This document shows, one piece after another, positions 13,041 through 20,668 of a stretch of 21,290 bases of DNA. Each line of letters starts with the position of its first letter. Position 1 is the stretch's first letter. Source of the DNA: CAZCTC01 sp964501335 (GTDB taxonomy: Bacteria > Chloroflexota > Anaerolineae > B4-G1 > SLSP01); the NCBI GenBank assembly GCA_964501335.1, contig CAZCTC010000107.1, positions 1 to 21,290 on the forward strand. Reading direction: 5' to 3'. The notes beneath the pieces were generated by a model. That model ran no database searches. It worked only from the letters and a program-made list of their open reading frames with translations, and was not told where the DNA came from. A program made the translations under genes and the position numbers.

Positions 13041-13976
13041 TTATTTGATCTGTATGACCCGGCGGGCGATGCCGGGCAGGCGCTGGAGTTTTTCCAGGAA
13101 TCCCAGGTGAGCCCGACGATTGAAAACATCGCCGTCGTGACTTTCGATATCTTCCAGAATGGCCTGATAAAGTTCCGCGGCGGCGGCAACGGCGAACCGT
13201 CCATCGGTGCTGAGAAAGCGCAGGCCGGGAAGGGCTTCCTGATAAAGCCGGCGGGTACGGTCGATTTGAAAGGAAAGAAAGTCTTTCCAGCGTTTGTCCA
13301 GCTGGCCGGTAGCGATATCGGTTTCATTCAGATTGTAGGCGGCCAGTTCTTCCTGAGGGAGATAGAGCCGCCCATTGCGCCAGTCTTCTCCCACGTCGCG
13401 GAGGATATTGGTCAATTGGAGGGCCACGCCCAGTTTTACGGCATAAGGGAGAGCCTGTTCGCTGACAAAACCGACGATGTACATGGACATCAATCCGACG
13501 GTGGACGCCACGCCATAGGCATATTCGGCCAGTTCTTCAAAATTGGTATACCGTTGGACTTTCAGGTCGCGGGCTACTCCGTCGATCAATTGGTGAGCAT
13601 AGTGCAGTGGAATTCGGTAGCGGATGCGGGTGTCGGTCCAGGCCAGGGCGATGGGATCCTCGGAATGTGGCTCTTCGGTGAGGGCTCGCCGGCGCCATTC
13701 TTCAAGCCGGGCGAGACGATCATCGGGGGGGCCGGTATCGACCAGGTCGTCACAGACGCGGCAGAAGGCGTAGAGGGCCTGAATTGCCTGGCGTTTGGCA
13801 CGCGGCAATAATCCAGAAGCCATGAAGAAGGTTCGACTATGTTGTCGGGTGAGGGCGGCCGTGTTGGCATAGGCGCGATTGAGGAGCTGGTTTTTCGCCT
13901 CGGGCGGCGCGGCGGCCGCCCGAGGTTGAAATCCTTCCTGTGCCAGGGCCAATAAGTTTTGTTCCCAGGTTGACAT
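13041..13976 (-). CDS. crtB: Phytoene synthase
   Basis: A 311-residue trans-isoprenyl diphosphate synthase of the squalene/phytoene synthase family. It joins two GGPP to phytoene. Both aspartate-rich motifs are present: DDLVD (76-80) after LYAFCRVC, and DVGED (194-198) within LTNILRDVGEDWRNGRLYLP. SRTFFMASGLLP (47-58) is the usual substrate-pocket entry. Length is typical. Position 35 bp after crtI and the downstream C40 lycopene cyclase support a C40 substrate rather than squalene or C30 dehydrosqualene. The ribosome site is poor, so translation may rely on coupling to crtI. No GGPP synthase gene is in the window. Confidence 0.93.
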   Translation of the reverse strand: MSTWEQNLLALAQEGFQPRAAAAPPEAKNQLLNRAYANTAALTRQHSRTFFMASGLLPRAKRQAIQALYAFCRVCDDLVDTGPPDDRLARLEEWRRRALTEEPHSEDPIALAWTDTRIRYRIPLHYAHQLIDGVARDLKVQRYTNFEELAEYAYGVASTVGLMSMYIVGFVSEQALPYAVKLGVALQLTNILRDVGEDWRNGRLYLPQEELAAYNLNETDIATGQLDKRWKDFLSFQIDRTRRLYQEALPGLRFLSTDGRFAVAAAAELYQAILEDIESHDGDVFNRRAHLGFLEKLQRLPGIARRVIQIK

Positions 13977-14011
13977 ATTTTTCTTTGATGTGGACTACGA
14001 TGAACTGAGAT

Positions 14012-15520
14012 TTATCCGGTAGTTTTGCGAGATTCCGGCCGGCCTTGTTCTTTCATAACCCGTTCCGTTACCAGGCGGGCTGAAAGCAGCACAATGGGAA
14101 CACCGGTGCCGGGATGGGTGCTGGCGCCCACGAAGTAGAGGTTTTGATAACGGCTATGGCGATTGTGGGGGCGGAAATATCCCACCTGCATGACGTTGTG
14201 GTTGAGGCCGAAAGCGGCGCCTTTCGCCAGATTCCAGATCCGGCGATAGTCGGGAGGGGTATAAGTAGCTTCGAAGATGGTGCGTTCCTTGATGTTTTTC
14301 AATCCGATCCGGCCCAGGCGTTTGTAGACCCATTCCCGGGCCCTTTCTTGCAGGGCCGGGAAATCCTGTTGACGGCCTTCCTCCATATGGCCGGTGGGGA
14401 TCAATACCATCCAGCCATCGGCATTGGCTGGAGCGAAGTTGGGAACACTGCGGACGGGGGCATGGATATAGAAGGAAGGTTCGGCCGGCAGAGAGAGTTC
14501 GTTGAAGATCTGGTGGAAGGAACGCTGGTACTCATGGTCGGCCAGGAAGATGTTGTGATGCAGCAGTTCCGGTGTGCGTTCTCCGCTCAGGCCCCAGTAG
14601 AACATCAAGGTAGAAGAGGTGTATTTGAGTTTGGATAGGCGGGCCGCAGAGCCGTCGTCGGGCAGGAGATTGGCATAAGCGTAAGGCAGATCGGCATTGG
14701 CGATGACGGCATCGGCTTTCAACACTTCCCCATTTTCCAGGGTGACCCCGGTCGTACGGTTCCCATCCACATTGATTTTGGCGACAGGGGCATCATAGCG
14801 GAAGCGGGCTCCCCATTTTTCGGCGATCCGGGTCAGGCTTTCGATAATGGTGTACATGCCGCCGCGGGGATACCAGACCCCTTCGACCAGTTCCGTGAAC
14901 TGGAGCAAGGTGTAGGTGGCCGGGGCATCGTAAGGGCTGAGACCCAGGTACATGTTCTGGAACGAGAAACCGGCCCGCAGCCGGGGATCGCGGAAGTAAG
15001 AAGAGGTGTCGTCGTAGTGTTTTTGGAGTGCCTTCAGCTGAAAGAGCAACGGCAGGTTGGCGGGATTGAAGAATTCGCCCCAGGAGTAGAAGTTGCGTCC
15101 TACAAATTTTTCCAGGGAGAGGTAGTAATGGCGGTAGCCTTCGGCCAGAAAATTCAGGTAAGCGTGGAACGAACCCGGTTCGATAGCTTCCAGTTGTTCC
15201 TGCATCCTGTGTAGATCGGAGGTCAGATCGAGCGTGGTTTCATCATTGAAATGGATCCGGTAGGTGGGATCGATGCGGATCAGGTCCAGATGGTTTTCCA
15301 TCTTTTCGCCCAGGGCCCGGTAGGTTTCGGCGAAGGTGGAAGGCATGAGAAAGAGCGAGGGGCCGGTGTCGAAAAAGAACCCTTTATCCTGAATGACGGC
15401 TGCCCGGCCGCCCGGATGTTGGGTTTTTTCTACAACGGTTACCTGGTAGCCGCTTTTGGCCAGCCGCGCTGCGGTGGCGATTCCGCCTACGCCGGCTCCA
15501 ATGATAATAGCCGTATTCAT
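14012..15520 (-). CDS. crtI: Phytoene desaturase (CrtI type)
   Basis: A 502-residue FAD-dependent desaturase that should convert phytoene to lycopene or neurosporene at the membrane. The N-terminal dinucleotide fold IIIGAGVGGIATAARLAKSG (5-24) ends in VVEK; then come PGGRAAVIQDKGFFFDTGPS and the C-terminal family signature NLYFVGASTHPGTGVPIVLL. It is the first gene of the operon, with a good AAGGAG ribosome site. CrtI, CrtN, CrtD and CrtO-like enzymes share this fold; the length, the first-gene position and adjacency to crtB favour CrtI. The number of desaturation steps cannot be told from sequence. Confidence 0.92.
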   Translation of the reverse strand: MNTAIIIGAGVGGIATAARLAKSGYQVTVVEKTQHPGGRAAVIQDKGFFFDTGPSLFLMPSTFAETYRALGEKMENHLDLIRIDPTYRIHFNDETTLDLTSDLHRMQEQLEAIEPGSFHAYLNFLAEGYRHYYLSLEKFVGRNFYSWGEFFNPANLPLLFQLKALQKHYDDTSSYFRDPRLRAGFSFQNMYLGLSPYDAPATYTLLQFTELVEGVWYPRGGMYTIIESLTRIAEKWGARFRYDAPVAKINVDGNRTTGVTLENGEVLKADAVIANADLPYAYANLLPDDGSAARLSKLKYTSSTLMFYWGLSGERTPELLHHNIFLADHEYQRSFHQIFNELSLPAEPSFYIHAPVRSVPNFAPANADGWMVLIPTGHMEEGRQQDFPALQERAREWVYKRLGRIGLKNIKERTIFEATYTPPDYRRIWNLAKGAAFGLNHNVMQVGYFRPHNRHSRYQNLYFVGASTHPGTGVPIVLLSARLVTERVMKEQGRPESRKTTG

Positions 15521-15591
15521 AAATTTGCTCCTTGAGGATAAATGATATTTTTAGGTAAAGGACATCTGAAAAACAAATAATACCTGCTTTT

Positions 15592-15597
15592 ATTATA
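15592..15597 (-). promoter_or_regulatory. Candidate -10 of the carotenoid operon
   Basis: On the minus strand GGATATAATA contains TATAAT, about 72 bp before the crtI start. No good -35 is seen at 16-18 bp upstream (CATGCA region), so an activator or alternative sigma factor may be involved. The leader of about 60 nt ends in CAAGGAGCAAATTT before the ATG. Confidence 0.4.
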
Positions 15598-15728
15598 TCC
15601 ATTTTGTCTGAATTGCATGGGCCTTTTTTAACTTTTTATCTAACTATGAAGTTATTTTTGTATCCTGTAACTACCACAAAAGCGATCCGGTTTTTTTCCA
15701 CGGGGGGGCAGCCCTGAAAACAAGAGAA

Positions 15729-15800
15729 AGAAAAAACATTTTTCGGCGGCTTTTGGAAGCCGCCGAAAAATGAAAAAATAACTCTCTGCCCACTCAAAAG
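15729..15800 (-). repeat. Hairpin element copy 11 (I, - orientation)
   Basis: The hairpin at 15737-15772 has perfect 16-bp arms (CATTTTTCGGCGGCTT) around TTGG, followed by AAAAAATAACTCTCTGCCC. On the minus strand the stem is followed by TTTTTTCTTTCTC, a good T-tract, so it could terminate the secreted-protein gene ending at 15908. It also lies upstream of the carotenoid promoter. Confidence 0.84.
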
Positions 15801-15900
15801 GTCTTTGTGGGGTGAAAAACGACGCGCAAGACAGTCAGAGAGAGTTTGGCCGATGGATATTAAGTATTTTGGGCGCACCCAAAATACTTAATATCAACCA
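15801..15900 (+). repeat. Hairpin element copy 12 (J, + orientation, AT-rich stem)
   Basis: Flank GGTGAAAAACGACGCGCAAG, then CAGAGAGAGTTTGG. The hairpin at 15856-15895 has perfect 18-bp arms (GATATTAAGTATTTTGGG) around CGCA. The left flank is clearly of the family, but the stem shares no bases in register with the other copies and the right flank is replaced. It ends 12 bp from the stop codon of the neighbouring gene. Confidence 0.75.
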
Positions 15901-15907
15901 AAGTTAT

Positions 15908-16848
15908 TTAATTATCGCAATGGCCGGGGCCAGTTTTTCCGGTGTTGTATTTTTCCAGGATTTCTTTCCAGCGCAACAGAATTGCTCCATCAGGAGAATC
16001 TGGGCGGACCGGCGGAGCGTTCATGGTGAACCAGGCGGCAACTTGAGTAAGCGCGGTGTCTACTTCGTAAGGGGTGGAAGCTCCCTGGTTTTTGTTCAGC
16101 ACGGCGGCGATATATTGACGGGCCAGGATGAAGTAAGCATCGCCGTGAGTGGGCTCTTTAATAGCTTGATACCAGGTTTTGCCGCTTGAGAAGAAGGGGG
16201 TGTTTTCACCTACGGAAGCCCAGGTTGGATTGTAATGGGAGGGGCCGTAAGTGGAATGAGTGCGCCAGTAGCCTTGAGTGCGGGTGCAGCCGGTGATGGT
16301 CGGTGTGGGCGTAAACGTTGGGGTGGGGGTGTTGGTAGGAGTAGGCGTGGGGGTGTTGGTAGGAGTAGGCGTNNNNNNNNNNNNNNNNNNNNNNNNNNNN
16401 NNNNNNNNNNNNNNNNNNNNNNNNNNNNNNNNNNNNNNNNNNNNNNNNNNNNNNNNNNNNNNNNNNNNNNNNTTGGGGTGGGGGTGTTGGTAGGAGTAGG
16501 CGTGGGGGTGTTGGTAGGAGTAGGCGTCAGGGTCGGGGTTGCGGTAGGGCAGCCACAGGGGCCACAGCCGCAAGGTGTCGGCGTCGGGGTGAAGATCGGA
16601 GTGGCCGTCGGGCAACCGCACGGTCCGCAGTTGCAGGGTGTCGGCGTCGGGGTGAAGATTGGGGTAGCCGTTGGGCAGCCGCAACCGTCGAACTGGAGGC
16701 CGGAGGAAGAAAGACAGGGGGTATCACAATTACAGGGAGTAGGCAGGCCTGTTTGATTCGTGCCGGCATAGATGGGGGGGGTGGCAGCCAGAAGAAGAAA
16801 TAGGCCGGTCAATCCCAATAGCAATCCGATTGAAATTTTCTTTTTCAT
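15908..16848 (-). CDS. Secreted Cys/Thr/Pro-rich protein with GCTRTQGYW domain, interrupted by assembly gap
   Basis: The start is the ATG at 16848 with AGAGGT upstream. Residues 1-28 are a signal peptide (KKK, hydrophobic core, IYA cleavage site). Three repeats of about 21 residues follow (from Cys56, Cys77 and Cys98), each CGCPTATP plus a TPTPTP spacer and a CNCGP-like end. Next is a TPTPTNTP linker encoded by 24-bp DNA repeats. The C-terminal domain starts GCTRTQGYWRTHS and includes DAYFILARQYIAAVLN and EVDTALTQVAAWF; it resembles a domain of bacterial secreted proteins without known function. The 100 N at 16373-16472 put the two halves in different frames. The 55 bases on either side of the N are identical, and merging them restores one frame of 261 residues, so this is very likely an intact gene. 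It is probably extracellular. Confidence 0.75.
16373..16472. other. Assembly gap (100 N placeholder)
   Basis: Exactly 100 N lie within the 24-bp repeat tract of the secreted-protein gene. The 55 bases before it (16318-16372) and the 55 after it (16473-16527) are identical, which suggests two contigs that end in a shared k-mer rather than missing unique sequence. Confidence 0.95.
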
Positions 16849-17014
16849 GGTATGACCTCTTTTTAAACTAAGGGGAATAAAGGTTGGGAACCAGGATGGC
16901 TGCGATTGTTTGTATTGTAAGGGTCTGTGTTTGTGGAAAGTGCCGGGGTTCTGCCGGATTGTATTGGAAATTGGAATTAATGGGTTTGAGCGCGTAGGCA
17001 AAAGTTGGGAACAT

Positions 17015-17042
17015 TTGGCCTGTCTTTCAATTGTGCTATGAT
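17015..17042 (+). promoter_or_regulatory. Candidate promoter of the NfeD gene
   Basis: TTGGCC (17015-17020), a 16-bp spacer and TATGAT (17037-17042). The start codon at 17064 follows 21 bp later with TGGAGGTGAAGCC in between. The promoter overlaps the alternative upstream ATG at 17031, which argues against that start. Confidence 0.5.
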
Positions 17043-17063
17043 TGCAGTAGTGGAGGTGAAGCC

Positions 17064-18380
17064 ATGACTAAATCGAAATCGCTCGGATGTTGGTTGGTGT
17101 TGGGAGCGTTGTTACTGGTTTTAGGATTAGTCGGTCCCGTGCGCGCGCAAGAAGGGGCGCCGGTTGTGTTGACCTTGACTATCGACGGTCCGATCACTTC
17201 ATCGACAACCGGTTACATTGAACGGGGAATTACACGTGCCCAGGAGATGGGAGCGGAAGCGCTGGTCATATTGTTGGATACTCCCGGCGGCCAGGTCAAT
17301 GCGACCTTTAAGATCATGGAGAATTTTGAGAATGCTCCAGTGCCGGTGCTGGTCTATGTTTCTCCGCGCGGCGGGCAGGCGATGTCGGCCGGGATGTACA
17401 TTGTTCTATCGGCGCATGGTGCGGCGATGGCGCCGAATACGACGATTGGGGCGGCGCATCCGATTGACGGCAGCGGTGAGAATCTGGATTCCGTGGCCGA
17501 CGAGAAGCTGGTCAATGCACTGTTGGGGAAGATGCAGAATGCTACCGAGGGGCGGGGCGCCGAAGCGGCTCAGTGGACGGAAAATGCCGTTCGGGAAAGT
17601 GTGGTGGCGACCGATGAGGAAGCTTTGAAATTGAATGTGGTCGATGTGGTGGCCGAAAGTTTGCCGGAGGTGTTGTCGCAGTTTGACGGGCGAGAGATTT
17701 TAGTCGGTGGACGCACGGTCACCCTGAATCTGAAGGGGGCTTTTGTGGAGCCTTTACCGCCGACTCCGGTGGAACAACTTTTGCAGTTCCTGACGGATCC
17801 CAATATTTTAGCCATTTTGTTGGTGGTGGGGGTCCTGGCGATATTGATCGAGGTTGCTACACCGGGCGGTTGGGTAGCCGGTTTCCTGGGGGTGGTCTGT
17901 CTGGCGCTGGCGGCTTACGGGATGGGAGCCATACCGATTAACTGGTTGGGAGGCGTTTTTGTCCTGATCTCGTTTGTGCTTTTCTTTCTGGATATCAAAA
18001 CGCCGACCCAGGGACCCCTGACGGCGGCTGGATTGGGATCGTTGATTGCCGGGTTGCTGATTATGTTCAATACGCCGGTCGGATCGCCTTTTGGGCAGGT
18101 TTCGGTGCCTTTGGTGATCGGACTGGCTCTGATGTCGGCGGCGATTTTCTCGTTTGTGATTGCGAAGGCGGTGCAGATTATGCGGGGCCGACCGGTGACC
18201 GGGGCCGAAGCTTTGTTGGAGTCATCGGGGATTGCCCGGAGCGAGCTGAATCCCGAGGGGATGGTTCTGGTAAAGGGGGCTTTGTGGCGGGCCGTGGCTC
18301 AGGAGCCTCCGATTCCGGCCGGCACGACAGTTGTAGTGGTAGGGCGGAACGGTCTGGTGTTACATGTCCGGCGGGCATAA
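17064..18380 (+). CDS. nfeD: NfeD-family membrane serine protease (NfeD1b type)
   Basis: A 438-residue protein, counting from the ATG at 17064, which has a GGAGGTG ribosome site; the in-frame ATG 11 codons upstream overlaps the promoter. Residues 1-28 are a signal peptide. Residues 33-215 form a ClpP-like protease domain: DTPGGQVNAT (72-81), then GGQAMSAGMYI with Ser108, and Lys148 in ADEKLVNALLGKM. This Ser-Lys spacing parallels Ser97/Lys138 of the archaeal PH1510 protease. Four or five membrane helices follow (about 250-370), then a C-terminal OB-fold NfeD domain (GMVLVKGALWRAVA...VGRNGLVLHV). Family members cleave stomatin-like proteins and affect membrane domains. The usual partner slipin gene is not adjacent here. 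Confidence 0.9.
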   Translation: MTKSKSLGCWLVLGALLLVLGLVGPVRAQEGAPVVLTLTIDGPITSSTTGYIERGITRAQEMGAEALVILLDTPGGQVNATFKIMENFENAPVPVLVYVSPRGGQAMSAGMYIVLSAHGAAMAPNTTIGAAHPIDGSGENLDSVADEKLVNALLGKMQNATEGRGAEAAQWTENAVRESVVATDEEALKLNVVDVVAESLPEVLSQFDGREILVGGRTVTLNLKGAFVEPLPPTPVEQLLQFLTDPNILAILLVVGVLAILIEVATPGGWVAGFLGVVCLALAAYGMGAIPINWLGGVFVLISFVLFFLDIKTPTQGPLTAAGLGSLIAGLLIMFNTPVGSPFGQVSVPLVIGLALMSAAIFSFVIAKAVQIMRGRPVTGAEALLESSGIARSELNPEGMVLVKGALWRAVAQEPPIPAGTTVVVVGRNGLVLHVRRA

Positions 18381-18407
18381 AACCGGGTAGAGGTCCTTGC
18401 GGCGGGC

Positions 18408-18525
18408 TGGAAAAAGCCGGGTTTCGGTGCGCATCAGAATGCGCACCGAAACCTGAATAAAAACTCTCCCCCATCCCGCGCGGCGTATCGGACCGGGAAA
18501 AGAACCTTTGCGGGACGCTACAAAG
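18408..18525 (-). repeat. Hairpin element copy 13 (K, - orientation)
   Basis: AAAAAGCC, then a hairpin at 18420-18453 with perfect 15-bp arms (GGTTTCGGTGCGCAT) around CAGA, then AAAAACTCTCCCCCATCCCG and the reversed outer flank CTTTGCGGGACGCTAC. The minus-strand orientation does not suit termination of the upstream plus-strand nfeD gene. Confidence 0.86.
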
Positions 18526-18551
18526 ATGAAAATAAATGATTCGTCGGGATT

Positions 18552-18617
18552 GGGTACCCCCAAGGGGTATCCCTAAGGGAAATTGTTTTTGTAGGGGCGG
18601 GGTTACCCCGCCCCTAC
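18552..18617. repeat. GC-rich palindromes upstream of ubiD-like gene
   Basis: GGGTACCCCC followed by AAGGGGTATCCC, then a perfect inverted repeat at 18591-18617 with 12-bp arms GTAGGGGCGGGG around TTA. The latter shares its core with 6009-6028. No gene is seen between 18381 and 18700; this region holds only this repeat and hairpin copy 13. Confidence 0.75.
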
Positions 18618-18700
18618 ATTGGCGGTATGGATGTGTGGCCGCCTGTGGGGGCCAGGGCGTTATTTTCAGGGCAGATTCAATGAGGGGAAGGTAAACGTAG

Positions 18701-19984
18701 ATGGAGTTACGCACTTTTTTAGCAGAGCTTGAGGCGGCCGGTGATCTGGTACATATCAGCCAGCCTACGGCGCCTCAGTTGGAAGTTGCCCGGATCATTG
18801 CAGCCCGGGATGGACAGCCGCTCCTTTTCGATCAACCGGCCGGTTATCCCGGCTGGCGGATTGTCTCTGGAATTGCCTCCCGGCGCGACCTTTTCGCCCG
18901 GGCTTTGGGCTGTTCGGTGGGGGAATTGGTCCATCGGATGGCGTTGGCGATGGCTTCACCGCAAGATCCGGTGGTGATGGAAAGCGGTCCCTGTCAGGAG
19001 GTGGTGGAAACTGAGGTCGATTTGACCCGGCTGCCGATTCCGCGCTATCATCCTCTGGACGGCGGCCCTTATATCACGGCCGGCGTTTCCATCGTTCATG
19101 ATCCGGATCTGGGCCGCAATCTTTCGTACCATCGGTTAATGCGGTTGGATGCGCAACATTTTGCGGCGCGGATTGTGGAAGGGCGCGGGACTGATACGGC
19201 CTGGCGTAAGTATCCTGAAGGATTGCCGATGGCGGTGGTGATCGGGTTGCCGTTGCATTTGTTGCTGGCCGGCTCGATGGCGCCGGCGCCCGGAGTGGAT
19301 GAGATGCGGCTGGCGGCGGCCATGGCGTCGACGGCGACGGTTCCCTGTGTTTCGATTCCGCTGGAAGTTCCCGCCAACGCAGAACTGGTGCTGGAAGGGG
19401 TGTTGACGCATGACTTTACTAATGAAGGACCTTTTCCGGATCTTACCGGCACGATGGATTTTGTCCGTTCTCAGCCTGTTTTCAAAGTGACGGCGGTGAC
19501 GCATCGCAAAGATCCCATCTTCCATGCGTTGTTGCCGGGCGGGTTGGAGCATAAGGCATTGATGGGAATGCCGCGGGAACCGACCATCTTTGCTGAGGTC
19601 AATCGGGTGACTCGCTGTACGGGAGTCTACATCACGCCGGGGGGCTGTTCCTGGTTGCATGCAGTGGTGCAGATCGACAAACAGGGGCCGGATGACGGTC
19701 GGCGGGCGATCGAAGCGGCCTTTCGGGGGCATGGCTCTTTGAAGCATGTGGTGGTGGTGGACACGGATGTCGATCTGTACGATGCGGCCGATGTGGAATG
19801 GGCCATTTCGACCCGCTTCCAGGCCGATCGCGGGTTGCTCGTCCTGACCGATCAGCCCGGATCGAGCCTCGATCCTTCGGGAACTTACGTGCCGGGGAAA
19901 AAGACCCGTACAGCGAAGATGGGGCTGGATGCCACCCGTCCCTGGGGCGCGCCTTTAGAAGATTACCTGCGGGTAACTTACTGA
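18701..19984 (+). CDS. UbiD-family (de)carboxylase
   Basis: A 427-residue member of the UbiD family, the prenylated-FMN-dependent enzymes that decarboxylate unsaturated or aromatic acids. Landmarks: ELRTFLAELEAAGDLVHI at the N-terminus; RYHPLDGGPYITAGVSIVHD; LEGVLTHDFTNEGPFPDLTG, which carries the conserved glutamate; and PREPTIFAEVNRVTRCTGVY followed by TPGGCSWLHAVVQI. The size fits the shorter UbiD group rather than the roughly 490-residue E. coli enzyme. Substrate is unknown; no ubiX flavin prenyltransferase or quinone gene is nearby. A modest GGGGAAGG ribosome site precedes the ATG. It heads an operon with amaP (15-bp gap) and scpB (4-base overlap). Confidence 0.88.
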   Translation: MELRTFLAELEAAGDLVHISQPTAPQLEVARIIAARDGQPLLFDQPAGYPGWRIVSGIASRRDLFARALGCSVGELVHRMALAMASPQDPVVMESGPCQEVVETEVDLTRLPIPRYHPLDGGPYITAGVSIVHDPDLGRNLSYHRLMRLDAQHFAARIVEGRGTDTAWRKYPEGLPMAVVIGLPLHLLLAGSMAPAPGVDEMRLAAAMASTATVPCVSIPLEVPANAELVLEGVLTHDFTNEGPFPDLTGTMDFVRSQPVFKVTAVTHRKDPIFHALLPGGLEHKALMGMPREPTIFAEVNRVTRCTGVYITPGGCSWLHAVVQIDKQGPDDGRRAIEAAFRGHGSLKHVVVVDTDVDLYDAADVEWAISTRFQADRGLLVLTDQPGSSLDPSGTYVPGKKTRTAKMGLDATRPWGAPLEDYLRVTY

Positions 19985-19999
19985 GACTAAGGAGTTGCC

Positions 20000-20668
20000 A
20001 TGAATGTTTTTAATCGGGTGATTGTCTCTTTTGTTTTGCTGATTTCGATCCCGTTGCTGGTCACAACGTTTGTGATTCCTCACATTGTGCTGGTTGCTTT
20101 GGGCGAATGGCTTGCCAGTTGGGGGTACACTCTGGGCAATGTCGAATCGACGGGTCTGCGGCTGGGGATTGGAATCGCGCTGGCTCTGGTGTGGATTTTG
20201 CTGGCCCTGTTCCTGCTCTGGTTGGAATTGCGGCGGAGCCGCCGGGTGTATGTGCGTGTACCCAAGATCAGCGGCGGGATGGTGACGTTGAGCATTGAGA
20301 GCATTACGCAGCAGGTGCAATATCGGATGGAGCCGCTTGCCAACGTGGTGCGGGTTCAGCCGCAGATCCAGGCTCAGGGCGGCGGCGTGCGAGCCGTGAT
20401 CGATGTAACGGCTGTTTCGGGGATCAATGTCCCTCAGCTTTCCAGCGATCTGGTTGAAGTGGTGCGGCGGACCCTTTCTGAAGATTTAGGATTAAAAATC
20501 GCAGGCGATCCTCAGATCCGGCTGAAACTGATCCTTCCTACCGGGGGATCGGTGCCGGTGATGCCGGTTGCTCCGGTCATACCGCCGGTTAGCCGTTTGC
20601 CGGCAACGCAGGAACCGGGGGCGCCGGCTGCTTTGGAAACATCATCAGCGCAGGAGATTGAAGCATGA
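20000..20668 (+). CDS. amaP: Alkaline shock response membrane anchor protein AmaP
   Basis: A 222-residue protein with two N-terminal membrane helices (about 7-35 and 55-76), the basic stop ELRRSRRVYVRVP and an Asp23-like domain (about 88-180: GGMVTLSIESITQQVQYRME, DVTAVSGINVPQLSSDLVEVV). A Pro/Val-rich tail ends it. AmaP anchors Asp23 to the membrane in Firmicutes; here the Asp23-like region is in the same chain and no separate asp23 gene is present. A strong AAGGAG ribosome site lies 15 bp after the ubiD-like stop. Its last codons overlap the scpB start. Confidence 0.8.
   Translation: MNVFNRVIVSFVLLISIPLLVTTFVIPHIVLVALGEWLASWGYTLGNVESTGLRLGIGIALALVWILLALFLLWLELRRSRRVYVRVPKISGGMVTLSIESITQQVQYRMEPLANVVRVQPQIQAQGGGVRAVIDVTAVSGINVPQLSSDLVEVVRRTLSEDLGLKIAGDPQIRLKLILPTGGSVPVMPVAPVIPPVSRLPATQEPGAPAALETSSAQEIEA

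Noticed and set aside
15908..16848. Frameshifted pseudogene or two overlapping genes at the N-run
   Set aside because: The frame change is caused by the placeholder length; joining the identical 55-base ends restores one frame.
17031..17063. Eleven-codon N-terminal extension of NfeD
   Set aside because: The upstream ATG overlaps the -10 TATGAT and lacks a ribosome site, whereas GGAGGTG precedes the ATG at 17064 and the signal peptide starts there.
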